A stretch of 64,000 nt of DNA from Turneriella parva DSM 21527 (GCF_000266885.1 NC_018020.1:4154001-4218000); one strand, 5' to 3'; positions 1-8,518 are shown, counted from the stretch's first letter. Made by a program: numbers and translations. The notes: generated from the sequence alone by a model not told the origin.

Positions 1-953
1 ACCGCCTGGCCAAAGAAATGGCGCTCGAACACGGTTATGCAGTTTTTACGCTTGATGTTCGGGGCAGGTCACGCGAGACCCTGCCCAATAAGTTCTTGAA
101 TAACTACCACTGGTCGGTGGATAATTATATCTGGGAAGATTTTCCCGCAGCGCTGCAGTGGATCAAAGAGACGCACCCCGGCAAAAAGGTCGTTGTGTTC
201 GGCCACAGCATGGGGGGCATGATTCCCCTCTTTTATTCGGCTGCCTATGACAAATACGGCCGCAAACGCTCGGGCGACCTCGCGATTAAACCCGAATCGA
301 TTATCGACGGCATCGTTTCAATCACATCGCCGATCTATATTCGCATCGCGGCCGAGTCGACCTGGTTCAACATGTTTCGCCAATCGGCAAAGCTGCTGAC
401 CGGCAATATTCTTGCCGAACCACTGATGCGGCTGATCAACTTCACGCTCACCTCGACGATCGGTGGCATCGACCTGAATAAATTCTTCACCTTTCTGCAC
501 AACATCTCGGCTTCGATTCGCACCATGTCGTTCGACGTGTCGTACCGACTGCCAACGCTGAAAGAATTCATCGGCTACGAGCAGATCACGCCGCCCGAAT
601 GGTACTTTTTTATGGAGGATGTATTCTGCGAAGAATCGATGCTCGTGATCAGCCAGTTCATTCGCTCACTCATCGACGGCGACAATTTCGTGTCGATTGA
701 CAAAGAGATCAATTACACGCTTGAACTGAATGAACTCGAGATACCCCACTTTACAGTCGTAGGCACCGTAGACGAAATCGCTCCCCCCGATACGGTGCGT
801 CAGGGCCACCTTGCCGGCAAGTCACCGAAGAACCGCATCGCCGAATATAAGCAAGGTCATTTGGGTATCATCACGCACCCCGAAACAGTGCGCCAGATAG
901 CGATCGATACAGACGATTGGATTCGGTCCCTACCCGCGAATTATATTAGTTGA
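1..953 (+). CDS. Alpha/beta hydrolase, 5' end cut by window edge
   Basis: The reading frame is open from the first complete codon at base 3, so the gene starts left of the window. The visible part carries the nucleophile elbow GHSMGG (bases about 201-218), preceded by a strand-turn segment ending LDVRGRSRE. Late in the protein come a candidate acid, the D of GTVDEIAPP, and a candidate histidine in KQGHLGIITH, giving the Ser-Asp-His order of a lipase or esterase-type hydrolase. The substrate cannot be told; a lysophospholipase or polyester-hydrolase-like role is possible. The stop codon lies inside a long hairpin shared with the convergent kinase gene. Confidence 0.8.
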   Translation, partial: RLAKEMALEHGYAVFTLDVRGRSRETLPNKFLNNYHWSVDNYIWEDFPAALQWIKETHPGKKVVVFGHSMGGMIPLFYSAAYDKYGRKRSGDLAIKPESIIDGIVSITSPIYIRIAAESTWFNMFRQSAKLLTGNILAEPLMRLINFTLTSTIGGIDLNKFFTFLHNISASIRTMSFDVSYRLPTLKEFIGYEQITPPEWYFFMEDVFCEESMLVISQFIRSLIDGDNFVSIDKEINYTLELNELEIPHFTVVGTVDEIAPPDTVRQGHLAGKSPKNRIAEYKQGHLGIITHPETVRQIAIDTDDWIRSLPANYIS

Positions 954-988
954 TTGATTGGGAAGCTTCGCTTCCCAATCAATCAACT
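948..988. terminator. Perfect 19-bp hairpin, bidirectional terminator
   Basis: The arms at 948-966 and 970-988 are exact reverse complements around a TTC loop. The left arm contains the hydrolase stop codon (951-953), and the right arm reaches the first base of the stop codon of the convergent PfkB gene. There is no long T-run. The position between two converging genes supports a two-way terminator. Confidence 0.75.
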
Positions 989-1899
989 CAGAATGCTGAA
1001 AGACCTTTCAGCACTTCGACCCGCCTGGTGATACTCTTCTTATCAGCCTTAGCGATGCCTGAAGTTGAAAAGCCTTCGACCGCAAAACTCGCAGTCGCAG
1101 AACCCCAGGCGACTGCGCGGCGCAAAACTTCAGAAGTGATCTTTTTTCCCGGTTGTGTGTTCGCCACCAGATAGCTCATGCATCCGCCGGCAAAACTATC
1201 GCCTGCACCCGTTGGGTCGATGACCTTCTCGGTCGGGTAAGAGGGACTGACGAAGATCTCATTCTTGGTGATGGCAGTAACGCCGTGCTCGCCTTTTTTG
1301 ACGATCACGACACCGGGCCCCTGCTTCTGTATCATTTTCGCCGCCTTGATCAGCGAGGCTTCGCCCGCGAGCATACGCACCTCGGCGTCGTTGAGAAAAA
1401 GTATATCTACCTGTTTGATGACTTTCATGAGATCTTTTTTCTTGCTCTCAATCCAGAAATTCATCGAATCCATGCCGACGAGCTGCACGTTTTTCATTTG
1501 TTTGAGCACCTTGTATTGTATCACAGGGTCAATGTTTGCGAGAAACAGAACCTGACGCTGCTTATCTTCTTCGGTCAGTTTCGGTTCAAACGTGGCGAAA
1601 GCACCGAGCTCTGTGCTGCGTGTGTGCGCGACCGCCATGTCGTGTTCGTAGAAACCCGACCAATGGAAAGTCGTCTCGCTGCTGCGCTCGATGCCACTCG
1701 TGTCAATGCCGAAGTTGCCCAGGTATTTTACATATTTTTCAGGGAAATCACTGCCGACAACGGCGATAATTTTCGGCTCAATCAGCGGAGCCGAAGCGAT
1801 CGAGAAGTGGCTGGCGGCGCCACCGAGCACATTCTTCTTTTCGCCGAACGGGGTCTTGATATCGTCGAACGCGACAGACCCAACCACAAGCATACGCAT
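988..1899 (-). CDS. PfkB-family carbohydrate/nucleoside kinase
   Basis: A ribokinase/PfkB-fold kinase of about 303 residues that should phosphorylate a sugar or nucleoside with ATP in the cytoplasm. It has the N-terminal family start LVVGSVAFDDI, a glycine-rich GGAASHFS segment and the C-terminal anion-hole/catalytic motif DPTGAGDSFAGG with the catalytic Asp. The exact substrate is not readable. I start at the ATG giving MRMLVVGS, as in the family. An in-frame GTG at 1923 has a GGAG 12 bases upstream and would add eight residues. The gene lies downstream of a hotdog thioesterase gene on the same strand, separated by a nested hairpin. Confidence 0.85.
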   Translation of the reverse strand: MRMLVVGSVAFDDIKTPFGEKKNVLGGAASHFSIASAPLIEPKIIAVVGSDFPEKYVKYLGNFGIDTSGIERSSETTFHWSGFYEHDMAVAHTRSTELGAFATFEPKLTEEDKQRQVLFLANIDPVIQYKVLKQMKNVQLVGMDSMNFWIESKKKDLMKVIKQVDILFLNDAEVRMLAGEASLIKAAKMIQKQGPGVVIVKKGEHGVTAITKNEIFVSPSYPTEKVIDPTGAGDSFAGGCMSYLVANTQPGKKITSEVLRRAVAWGSATASFAVEGFSTSGIAKADKKSITRRVEVLKGLSAF

Positions 1900-1923
1900 T
1901 GGGCAGGCATGCCGAAAAGACAC

Positions 1924-1978
1924 TCATCGCGTAAACTCCGTTAAGCGCGTTGTGACGCGCTTTTCTACACCGCGATGA
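1924..1978. repeat. Nested inverted repeat between thioesterase and PfkB genes
   Basis: An outer stem pairs TCATCGCG (1924-1931) with CGCGATGA (1971-1978). An inner hairpin pairs AAGCGCGT (1943-1950) with ACGCGCTT (1955-1962). The plus strand continues with TTTTC after the inner stem. It could be an intra-operon processing or attenuation element, or a small palindromic repeat. Confidence 0.5.
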
Positions 1979-1983
1979 CAAGA

Positions 1984-2544
1984 TCAGACGGCGGTCGTGA
2001 CTTTTGCCGCGCGCAGACGCCGGCGAATTTCTTTCGCCCGCACTCGGTTAGGTTCGAGAAATGATTTCAGCCGGTTTTCCATGCCGCCATTCCCGAAACG
2101 GCGCTCGAGCAGCCTTTCGGGTATAATGTACCATTTGATTTTGGACTCCACCAGTACTTCATCGCCGAGCTGTATGCGCGCTTTGGTGTAGAGCCGCTTT
2201 GATCGCGCCGAAGTGAGCCACGCAGTGATGCGCAGGTCGCGGTAGAGCGGTGTCGCCTTATAGTACTTTATCGAAAAACCATCGGTCATGACAAAGTGCC
2301 CGAGGTGATGGCAGAGAACGCCCTGCGCTTCGTCGAGAATCAGCGCCAGGCCACCACCGTGTGCATAACCCGGAGCGCCCTCGTGCTCGCGGCGCAGTTG
2401 AAAAGTGAATTCGACTTCGCCCTTCTGTTCATCAAAGGTCGACGGTATGTGAAAAGAGTAGTTGTTGAGCGCACCACAACCCAGGCAATTGTCGTGGTGC
2501 AACTGCTGGCCTACGAGACTGGCATTCGTGTGCACGCGGCTCAT
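1984..2544 (-). CDS. Hotdog-fold thioesterase (PaaI/acyl-CoA thioesterase-like)
   Basis: A protein of about 186 residues with a single hotdog domain. The segment GYAHGGGLALILDEAQG matches the conserved HGG-x-x-D/E helix of PaaI-type thioesterases, and an N-terminal NCLGCG precedes the domain as in many members. It probably hydrolyses acyl-CoA thioesters in the cytoplasm; the chain length is unknown. I chose the ATG at 2544. An upstream TTG at 2592 is in frame and would add 16 residues of low-complexity sequence. It lies 85 bases downstream of rpmF on the same strand and may be co-transcribed with it. Confidence 0.8.
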   Translation of the reverse strand: MSRVHTNASLVGQQLHHDNCLGCGALNNYSFHIPSTFDEQKGEVEFTFQLRREHEGAPGYAHGGGLALILDEAQGVLCHHLGHFVMTDGFSIKYYKATPLYRDLRITAWLTSARSKRLYTKARIQLGDEVLVESKIKWYIIPERLLERRFGNGGMENRLKSFLEPNRVRAKEIRRRLRAAKVTTAV

Positions 2545-2629
2545 GGGCGAGTTGCCCCGATTTGCGGATGCAGAATGTTCATGCTGGGCCAAAAGTCTGA
2601 AAAGCCTGCTGGCAGTTCAGACAACCGCA

Positions 2630-2833
2630 TTATTCTTTGTCTGACTTGGCTTTTTTCGCGCGCGGTATCAGAACCTGTACGCCTTTATAGTAGCCACAGG
2701 CGGTGCAGATGCGGTGCGGCATACCGTAGGCGCCGCAGTTGGCGCAGGGTCGCAGGTTCGGTTTGCCGATTGCGTGGTGGGCACGACGGTTGCGTCGGCG
2801 GACATGCGAAATTCTTCTCTTGGGTACGGCCAT
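2630..2833 (-). CDS. rpmF: 50S ribosomal protein L32
   Basis: A 67-residue basic protein starting [20 protein letters not shown], the standard L32 N-terminus, followed by a zinc ribbon with the pairs CANC and CTAC. Length and sequence fit bL32, a structural protein of the large ribosomal subunit. Unusually, the fatty-acid genes plsX/fabH that often follow rpmF are absent here; a hotdog thioesterase gene follows instead. All four cysteines are present, so this is the zinc-binding form. Only a weak Shine-Dalgarno sequence is visible, and two inverted repeats lie in the upstream region. Confidence 0.97.
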   Translation of the reverse strand: MAVPKRRISHVRRRNRRAHHAIGKPNLRPCANCGAYGMPHRICTACGYYKGVQVLIPRAKKAKSDKE

Positions 2834-2844
2834 TCAAGCCCAAA

Positions 2845-2880
2845 ACACGATCAAAGACAGGCTGTCAACTTAGATCGTGT
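2845..2880. repeat. Inverted repeat upstream of rpmF
   Basis: ACACGATC (2845-2852) and GATCGTGT (2873-2880) are perfect inverted arms. A second small palindrome, GACAGGCTGTC (2857-2867), lies inside. On the minus strand this region carries a TTGACA hexamer (2863-2868) that could be the -35 box of rpmF, but no convincing -10 box follows. The repeat could be an operator or part of a palindromic element. Confidence 0.4.
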
Positions 2881-2889
2881 CGGTAATTC

Positions 2890-2940
2890 GGGCTGCGCGG
2901 CAGGTTGTAAAATTCACAAATATGGCGAGCTGCCGCGCAG
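2890..2940. repeat. Palindromic element downstream of hisG
   Basis: CTGCGCGGCAG (2893-2903) pairs perfectly with CTGCCGCGCAG (2930-2940), and an inner TTGT/ACAA hairpin lies between them. It follows the hisG stop codon and may terminate that operon, although no T-run follows. The 16 bases at 2890-2905 are the exact reverse complement of 9354-9369 in another palindromic region, so the arm is a dispersed repeat. Confidence 0.55.
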
Positions 2941-2953
2941 TCCACTCGCTGCT

Positions 2954-3583
2954 TCAGGCCGAAATCAGCTGGCGCACGAAACCGCCCAGACGCTCCCGCC
3001 GCAGGGCCAGAGCCGATGGGTTCAGAATGAGACGCGCCGTGCTCTTCATGATAATCTCTTCTTCGACGAGATTATTCGCCTTTAGCGTGGCACCGGTGCT
3101 CACCAGATCGACGATGACGTCAGAAAGCCCGGTCAGGGGGGCGATTTCGATTGAACCATAAAGCTCGATAATTCGAATATTGAAGCCGCGGCGAAAGAAA
3201 TATTCGGTCGCCAGCCGGGGATATTTTGTCGCCACGCGCAGATCGCGCTTCTTGTACCAGTCGGTCTGCCCGTTCGGAAAGGCCACCGACAGACGGCATT
3301 CGCCGAACGGCAGCGCGGCAGGAATATACACATCGAAACGGTGCTCGAGTAAGAGGTCGAGCCCCATGATGCCGAGGTCGGCCGCCCCCTGCTCGACATA
3401 TGCACCGACATCTTTGCTGCGTATCAGATAAAAATCGATTTGGCTCTTTTCGTCTTTGAGAATCAGCTCGCGGCCTTCGCCGGTCTTGGAAAGACTGCAA
3501 AGCCCCTTCGAAACGAAATATTCGAGGCTCTCATCGCTCATGCGCCCCTTGGGCAGCGCAATTCTGAGGGGCTGCTCTGCCAA
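2954..3583 (-). CDS. hisG: ATP phosphoribosyltransferase, short form
   Basis: First enzyme of histidine synthesis, joining ATP and PRPP. The 209-residue product is the short HisG type, which lacks the C-terminal regulatory domain and works with a separate HisZ subunit; no hisZ is seen in this window. The family start LRIALPKGRM and the PRPP-binding loop DLVSTGATLKANNL are clear. I place the start at the TTG at 3583, one base after the stop codon of the upstream gene. An earlier in-frame start would overlap that gene and add 14 unlike residues. hisF and hisC are also in the window but far away, so the his genes are scattered. Confidence 0.93.
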   Translation of the reverse strand: MAEQPLRIALPKGRMSDESLEYFVSKGLCSLSKTGEGRELILKDEKSQIDFYLIRSKDVGAYVEQGAADLGIMGLDLLLEHRFDVYIPAALPFGECRLSVAFPNGQTDWYKKRDLRVATKYPRLATEYFFRRGFNIRIIELYGSIEIAPLTGLSDVIVDLVSTGATLKANNLVEEEIIMKSTARLILNPSALALRRERLGGFVRQLISA

Positions 3584-3584
3584 G

Positions 3585-4409
3585 TTAGTTTTTCGGCGAC
3601 ACGAGATCGCGTGCCTGACCGCCACCCTGGGCGGCGCCTTCGCGGCCTTTCGCCGCTGCGCTGCGCTGAGCGTTCAGCATCGAAATATAGTTGCGGCTCG
3701 GTGCGGCGAATTCTTTGCCTTCGCTCTCCCGCGAAATTTTCACGAATTTTTCTTCGGCCTCGTCGAATTTGCCGAGGTAATAGAGCATGCGCGCCTGGTG
3801 AAAAACCGCCATTTCAGATTTTTTGACCGCTGCATATGGCCCTTCGAGCTGTTTGTAAATCGCCAGGGCCTTTTCAAAATCTTTACCGCTTTCGAGAGCC
3901 TGCGCCTGCATAAACCGGGCAACACTCACCATTGCGTCCGTATCGTAAGCGGATGCAGCACGCGAGAAGGCATCTGCCGCCTGCGCATAATCACGCCCCT
4001 CGAGCAATGCGTTACCGGCCGTGAGGCAGGCTGCTGCGCTCTCTAATGTGCTGATCATCTGTTCGCAGACGGGCTTCAGCGACACGCCAAATTCTTTCAT
4101 CTGCAGGGACCGCGCCTCACCCTTGGGCAAAATCTTGATCTGGTCATACTTTTCGAGTGCCGTGTGCAGCTTCTTGCTGTGCTCGTCACGCGCGGCCGCG
4201 TGCAGTACAAATACGAGTATGACGATCAGGGTGATGCCGAGAACGGTGTAGAGGCCGTTTCTGAGCGTGCGGGGGTTATCGTTGATCCATTGCAGAATCT
4301 GCTGCGAAAGCGGAACCTTCTCTTCGTAGCTCTGCGTCTGTACCGATTCTGGTTCGTTTGTTTCACCCTTGCGCCGGCGCGCCCTGAAACCCTTGATGCC
4401 CAATGCCAT
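3585..4409 (-). CDS. Single-pass membrane protein with TPR-like repeats
   Basis: A protein of about 274 residues with a charged cytoplasmic N-terminus, one transmembrane helix (GLYTVLGITLIVILVFVLHA, around residue 50) and a helical, alanine-rich outer part with TPR-like repeats such as YAQAADAFSRAASAYDTD and DFEKALAIYKQLEGPYAAV. The layout resembles YfgM-type or TPR_21 membrane proteins that assist the Sec translocon or envelope assembly, but that is only a similarity of layout. I start at the ATG at 4409; a TTG six codons earlier is possible. Its stop codon abuts the hisG start, so the two are probably co-transcribed. Confidence 0.65.
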   Translation of the reverse strand: MALGIKGFRARRRKGETNEPESVQTQSYEEKVPLSQQILQWINDNPRTLRNGLYTVLGITLIVILVFVLHAAARDEHSKKLHTALEKYDQIKILPKGEARSLQMKEFGVSLKPVCEQMISTLESAAACLTAGNALLEGRDYAQAADAFSRAASAYDTDAMVSVARFMQAQALESGKDFEKALAIYKQLEGPYAAVKKSEMAVFHQARMLYYLGKFDEAEEKFVKISRESEGKEFAAPSRNYISMLNAQRSAAAKGREGAAQGGGQARDLVSPKN

Positions 4410-4561
4410 GCGGCACAACCTTGCCAAGAAACACCTTGTCCATTATTTGCGTTGGTAGTCACCCGAATGAAGGCCGTGAGGCCGGGTAACCGGTGAGCGG
4501 TACCGACTGCAATCAGGGCAATAAAGGCTTGTCAGCCGATGCTCCGCCTTTTTTTCGCGGT

Positions 4562-6232
4562 ATGAATATCGCAAAATGTCTTTTGCTGGTGGCGTTTGCA
4601 ACCCAGCAGCTCGTTGCCCTCGCCCCGCAAGACCGCACCCCGGCCGATACGGCCGTTTTTATTGAAGGTGGTCCCATCGCCGAAAATCTGGATTCGCTGC
4701 GCACGCTTGTTGGTAGTGTTGCTGGTGAAGGTGTCTGGTCTATTTTCGCGGCGAACCTCGAACAGAAGAGCGGCGTGAATCTGCTCGATGCGCAAAAACT
4801 CGAAGAGATCGGTGTTTCGAGCAAAGAAGCATGGGCGATTGCACTCAATATGGAAATTGAAAGTACCGGCACCCCGTCAAAGCCGGCGTTTGTGCTGATT
4901 ATTCCCGCTCAAAACAACACGAAGCTATACGATTTTCTGAAAGGTAAGGTTGCCGAGGCACAAATGCCGGTGAACAAAGAAATTGAGCCGGGCCGTTTGC
5001 TGAACTTCGGCGCTGAGAATGACCCGGGTTTTCTCGTTCGCACGCCGAACGCAGTGCTCGTCAGCAACGATCAGGCGATGGTGAAGGCGCTGCAGTCGAA
5101 AGCGTCAAACCCGATCGCCAAAGCGCCGCACTATACTTCGATGCGCACACATCTTTACGGACGTAACCAGAATAAGGCACCTCTGGTTGCCTTCTACCTG
5201 CACCCCCGTTTGATTGTTGCTTCGCTGAAATCGCAGAGTGAACTTCTGCGCAACCTGCAGCGCGATCTGAACAAAGGCGACGAGAATGCTCCCGTGATTG
5301 ACGACAACTCACCCTACGTGGCTGAGATTCGTGAAAATCTGCAATCCTCAGGTGGGGCGATTGTCGCCAATGCCGAAAAACTTTCGTTTTACTTCTCTTA
5401 TAAATACAAGGAGGGTTACCTGAGCGACACGACCAAAATTTACCCTAAGATTGTGCAGGTTAAAACCGCACCGCTCGCGTCTGACACACTCGCCCGCAAC
5501 CCGGTTCATTACACGCTGATCAAAGTGAATGCACTCGCGATGATCGAACTTTTCAAATCACTGAGCCCTGTTTTTACCGAGAAGTATAACAAGGGGCTTC
5601 AAGATGTGAACACCAAACTCGCGATTGATTTCGAAGCTGATATTCTGCGTTCACTCCGCGGAAATTACAACTTTCAGGTACTGAACATACCTTCAGAGGC
5701 AAAAACGAAAGACATCCTGGCTTGGGAACTTTACGGCACCTTCGGCATCAAAGAAGGCACCGCAAACAATTGGGTGAAGCTCATCAAGAATGTTGAGAAG
5801 ATGGTGAAAAAAGCCGAGGCCAAAAAGCCCAACAAGTCAAAATTCGCGTATGAAGACATCGACGAGGGCAAGATTATCACGATCACGGGTGAAGACCGCA
5901 TGAGCGGCCCTAAAGCAAAACCGATTTCGGTTATAATACTGGTGCGCGAAACAGAAATTATCGTGAGCAACTCGAAAGCAAACGCAATCAAGGCAACGAA
6001 AGGCGGCGACAAGACGCTCAGCGAACGCCTCACGCGCCTCACCTATGATTCGGCCCAGGGAATTTTCTTTCTCGACCTGCAACAGGTCTATAAGGCCGTG
6101 ATGAAGATGAAACAGGGCGGCTCGCTGAAACCTTACGCGAACATGCTCGAAAAGCTGAAAAACTTCTCGATCTTGTCGACCGTCACGGGTGATTTTGCCA
6201 CTGCCGAGACGACTCTGCAACTGAGGAAATAA
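4562..6232 (+). CDS. Exported protein of unknown function (DUF3352-like)
   Basis: A product of 556 residues beginning with a Sec signal peptide (MNIAKCLLLVAFATQQLVALA). The mature part has long alternating stretches such as AFVLIIPAQNNTKLYDFLKG and VRTPNAVLVSNDQAMVKAL, which recall the DUF3352 family of exported proteins with tandem alpha/beta units. No catalytic motif is visible. An in-frame start 23 codons earlier would bury the signal peptide, so I use the ATG at 4562. The ABC ATPase gene downstream begins four bases after the stop and uses a ribosome-binding site inside this gene, so the two are translationally linked. Confidence 0.6.
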   Translation: MNIAKCLLLVAFATQQLVALAPQDRTPADTAVFIEGGPIAENLDSLRTLVGSVAGEGVWSIFAANLEQKSGVNLLDAQKLEEIGVSSKEAWAIALNMEIESTGTPSKPAFVLIIPAQNNTKLYDFLKGKVAEAQMPVNKEIEPGRLLNFGAENDPGFLVRTPNAVLVSNDQAMVKALQSKASNPIAKAPHYTSMRTHLYGRNQNKAPLVAFYLHPRLIVASLKSQSELLRNLQRDLNKGDENAPVIDDNSPYVAEIRENLQSSGGAIVANAEKLSFYFSYKYKEGYLSDTTKIYPKIVQVKTAPLASDTLARNPVHYTLIKVNALAMIELFKSLSPVFTEKYNKGLQDVNTKLAIDFEADILRSLRGNYNFQVLNIPSEAKTKDILAWELYGTFGIKEGTANNWVKLIKNVEKMVKKAEAKKPNKSKFAYEDIDEGKIITITGEDRMSGPKAKPISVIILVRETEIIVSNSKANAIKATKGGDKTLSERLTRLTYDSAQGIFFLDLQQVYKAVMKMKQGGSLKPYANMLEKLKNFSILSTVTGDFATAETTLQLRK

Positions 6233-6239
6233 CCGCTTG
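6223..6239 (+). promoter_or_regulatory. Ribosome-binding site deciding a TTG start
   Basis: GAGGA at 6223-6227, within the last codons of the preceding gene, stands nine bases before the TTG at 6237. No ATG or GTG is available before the Walker A region, so this site supports the TTG start. Confidence 0.6.
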
Positions 6240-6944
6240 CTGCAGATACAGAATCTGTCAAAACATTACGGGCACCGGCGCGCCGTCGACGGTGTATCGT
6301 TCGAGCTGAAAAAAGGCGAAATCTCGGCGCTCTTGGGTATCAACGGCGCCGGTAAGACCACAACGCTGCGCATGCTGACGGGTTACATCACTCCGACTGC
6401 TGGTGCTGTGCTGTTAGATGGGCAGAACATCATTGACGAACGTGAGACACTGCTCACGCATATCGGTTATCTGCCCGAAACGCCTGCACTTTATACCGAC
6501 ATGACGATTGAAGACTTCTTGCGCTATATGTTTCGCCTGCGGGTACAAAACACTGCTACCGAAGACGCGTCGATTGACCGGGCGCTCACCCGCTGCGGCC
6601 TCACCGAGCGCCGGCACGATTATATCGCCTCGCTTTCTGCGGGCTTTCGCAAGCGCGTGGGCCTTGCTCAGGCGATTATTCACGAGCCAAAAGTGCTGCT
6701 GCTCGACGAGCCGATCGCAGACCTCGACCCGCGCCAGATTCGCGACATCAAAATTCTGCTCGGCGAATTTAAGCAAGACCATGCAGTGCTCGTCTCAAGC
6801 CATATTCTGAAAGAAGTGCATGAGTTCGCCGACAGAATTTTTCTGATTCACGGTGGTAAAATTCTTGCTGAAGCCGAAACGAAGACTATTCCCGCCGGTG
6901 AGCTTGAGAACTGGTTCATGCGCCACACCGAAACCGCAGCGTGA
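6237..6944 (+). CDS. ABC transporter ATP-binding protein (GldA/CcmA-like), no permease nearby
   Basis: A 235-residue ATPase subunit with Walker A GINGAGKTT, signature LSAGFRKRVGLAQ, Walker B VLLLDEP and the switch histidine in VSSHILKE. The stretch after Walker A (LTHIGYLPETPALYTDMT) is typical of the GldA/NatA/CcmA branch, whose partners are multi-span permeases. No permease gene follows; the next genes are a lipoprotein and kdsA, so the partner must be encoded elsewhere. The stop codon overlaps the GTG start of the next gene. The TTG start is supported by a GAGGA site. Confidence 0.88.
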   Translation: MLQIQNLSKHYGHRRAVDGVSFELKKGEISALLGINGAGKTTTLRMLTGYITPTAGAVLLDGQNIIDERETLLTHIGYLPETPALYTDMTIEDFLRYMFRLRVQNTATEDASIDRALTRCGLTERRHDYIASLSAGFRKRVGLAQAIIHEPKVLLLDEPIADLDPRQIRDIKILLGEFKQDHAVLVSSHILKEVHEFADRIFLIHGGKILAEAETKTIPAGELENWFMRHTETAA

Positions 6945-7264
6945 AACCGGCAGTCTCTGCAGCGATTGTCATACTGAGTTTTGGCTGCGGCGGCGGCAAG
7001 TTTGTCGTCAGCGATGCGGATATCTGGCGTGACGGAGCGGCCCTTGGGGGCAAATATGTTCAGCTCGTCGAAACGCAGGTCTCGCCGAAACTTTTGCAGC
7101 CGGCCGCTCAGCAGTTTGCAGAAAATTGCCGCGCTGCAGAGGCCAGGGCGGTTGCCCGGTTTCGGGGCGAACACCCGCAGTCAAAAGACGAGGGCAAGCG
7201 GCTCGGCGAAAAATTTGAGCTGAACGCGGGCTGCACCGTGCGCATGGCGTTCACAGCCGAATAG
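6941..7264 (+). CDS. Small putative lipoprotein
   Basis: A 107-residue protein with a short hydrophobic leader (MKPAVSAAIVILSFGC), where the Cys could be lipidated under the relaxed spirochaetal lipobox. The rest is soluble and helical with one further Cys near the C-terminus (NAGCTVRM). The GTG start overlaps the TGA of the ABC ATPase gene (GTGA), indicating translational coupling. No family is recognised. It could be a surface or periplasmic accessory factor of the ABC system, by neighbourhood only. Confidence 0.6.
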   Translation: MKPAVSAAIVILSFGCGGGKFVVSDADIWRDGAALGGKYVQLVETQVSPKLLQPAAQQFAENCRAAEARAVARFRGEHPQSKDEGKRLGEKFELNAGCTVRMAFTAE

Positions 7265-7273
7265 GAGCAACAA

Positions 7274-8113
7274 ATGATGGCAGCAAATAATGCAGAGCGC
7301 GAGTTTCTCGCCGGTTCAAAGATCGGCGGTACCAACCCCCCGTTCTTTATCGCAGGCCCCTGCGTGATCGAGAGCGCCGGGCTTTTGCAGACCGTCGCAA
7401 AAGAAGTGCGCCGGGTTGCCGATGCGCACCAGGTAACGATACTATTTAAGTCATCTTTTGACAAGGCCAACCGATCATCGATCGATTCGTTTCGCGGCCC
7501 CGGCATCAGAGAAGGTCTGCAAATGCTGAAAGAGGCGGCCGCAGTGCATAATTTGCCGACGCTCACCGATATCCACAGCCCCGAAGAAGCCGAGATCGCC
7601 GCTGAGTACGTCGATATGCTGCAGATACCGGCGTTTCTCTGCCGCCAGACCGACCTCGTTGTCGCCGCCGCCCGCACCGGCAAATGGACGAACATCAAGA
7701 AAGGCCAGTTCGTCGCCCCCGAAGATGCATTGCAGATCGCAGACAAGTTTCGCAAATCAGGTTCAGACAAGGTGACGCTGTGCGAACGCGGCTACACATT
7801 TGGTTACAACAACCTCGTCGTCGACATGCGCGCCTTTGAAATTATGCGCAGCGCCGGGCTACATGTCGTATTCGACGCGACACATTCGACACAGCTGCCC
7901 GGTGGTGGCAAAACTTCTGGCGGCGACAGACGAATGGCTTTTCCATTAATGCGCGCAGCCGTTGCCGTGGGGTTAGATGGTATCTTCGCAGAGATACATC
8001 CCAACCCGCCTGAGGCAAAATCGGACGCGACGAACCAGCTCTATCTGAAAGACTTTGAAAACTTTGTTCAGACGGCGCTAAAAATCGATCGTTTGGTAAA
8101 GGCAGACGTCTAA
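7274..8113 (+). CDS. kdsA: 2-dehydro-3-deoxyphosphooctonate aldolase (KDO-8-P synthase)
   Basis: Condenses phosphoenolpyruvate with arabinose 5-phosphate to KDO 8-phosphate for the LPS inner core. The 279-residue product has the family motifs IAGPCVIES, LFKSSFDKANRSS, GTHSTQLPG-like DATHSTQLPG and FAEIHPNP. Cys30 in AGPCVIES replaces the Asn of the E. coli enzyme and marks the metal-dependent class, with His, Glu and Asp ligands further along. Its presence implies the organism makes KDO-containing LPS. The stop codon overlaps the start of the next small exported-protein gene by one base. Confidence 0.96.
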   Translation: MMAANNAEREFLAGSKIGGTNPPFFIAGPCVIESAGLLQTVAKEVRRVADAHQVTILFKSSFDKANRSSIDSFRGPGIREGLQMLKEAAAVHNLPTLTDIHSPEEAEIAAEYVDMLQIPAFLCRQTDLVVAAARTGKWTNIKKGQFVAPEDALQIADKFRKSGSDKVTLCERGYTFGYNNLVVDMRAFEIMRSAGLHVVFDATHSTQLPGGGKTSGGDRRMAFPLMRAAVAVGLDGIFAEIHPNPPEAKSDATNQLYLKDFENFVQTALKIDRLVKADV

Positions 8114-8493
8114 TGACCATGAAGCGAATGACCATGAGTGCCAGCCTGCTCGTCACGGGCATTTTTCTGCCGTTCTGCGCAAGCTCGCTCGCGTGCGCGA
8201 CCGGTGGATGGCGCGAGGGTTTTCGTGGCGAAAACCAGCTGCAGCTCGTAGGTGAAGGCCATGCAAACGCCTCTTTGCCGCAGGTACAACGGCAGGCAAT
8301 GGCGAAAGAAGCCGCAATTATCGACGCGATGAGCCATTGGACAAAATTCTGCGCGGCACAGAACACAGACGAAGGTATCGCGCGGTTTCGCGTCGAAAAC
8401 CAGAAGAAACGCGTGGTCGAATGCGAAGATTCAACCTGCCGCGCGCGCGTGGTGATCGAAAAAGACAAACTGCGCGAGCAGTGTTCAGGCTAA
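8113..8493 (+). CDS. Small exported protein, LPP20-like
   Basis: A 126-residue protein with a signal peptide (about residues 1-28, ending SSLACA) and a short domain containing LVGEGHANASLPQVQRQAMA followed by a helical AAIIDAM segment. This G-x-G-x-A pattern resembles the LPP20/FlgT-N group of secreted proteins, but the match is weak. Five cysteines lie in the mature part and could form disulfides. The ATG overlaps the last base of kdsA (TAATG), so the two genes form one unit. A long palindromic repeat begins 26 bases after the stop. Confidence 0.6.
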   Translation: MTMKRMTMSASLLVTGIFLPFCASSLACATGGWREGFRGENQLQLVGEGHANASLPQVQRQAMAKEAAIIDAMSHWTKFCAAQNTDEGIARFRVENQKKRVVECEDSTCRARVVIEKDKLREQCSG

Positions 8494-8518
8494 GGTTTAA
8501 CGGGTTTATATCTGTTTT

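Noticed and set aside
1153-1944. Plus-strand frame opposite the PfkB gene
   Set aside because: Shadow of the PfkB gene, no known motifs, no ribosome-binding site.
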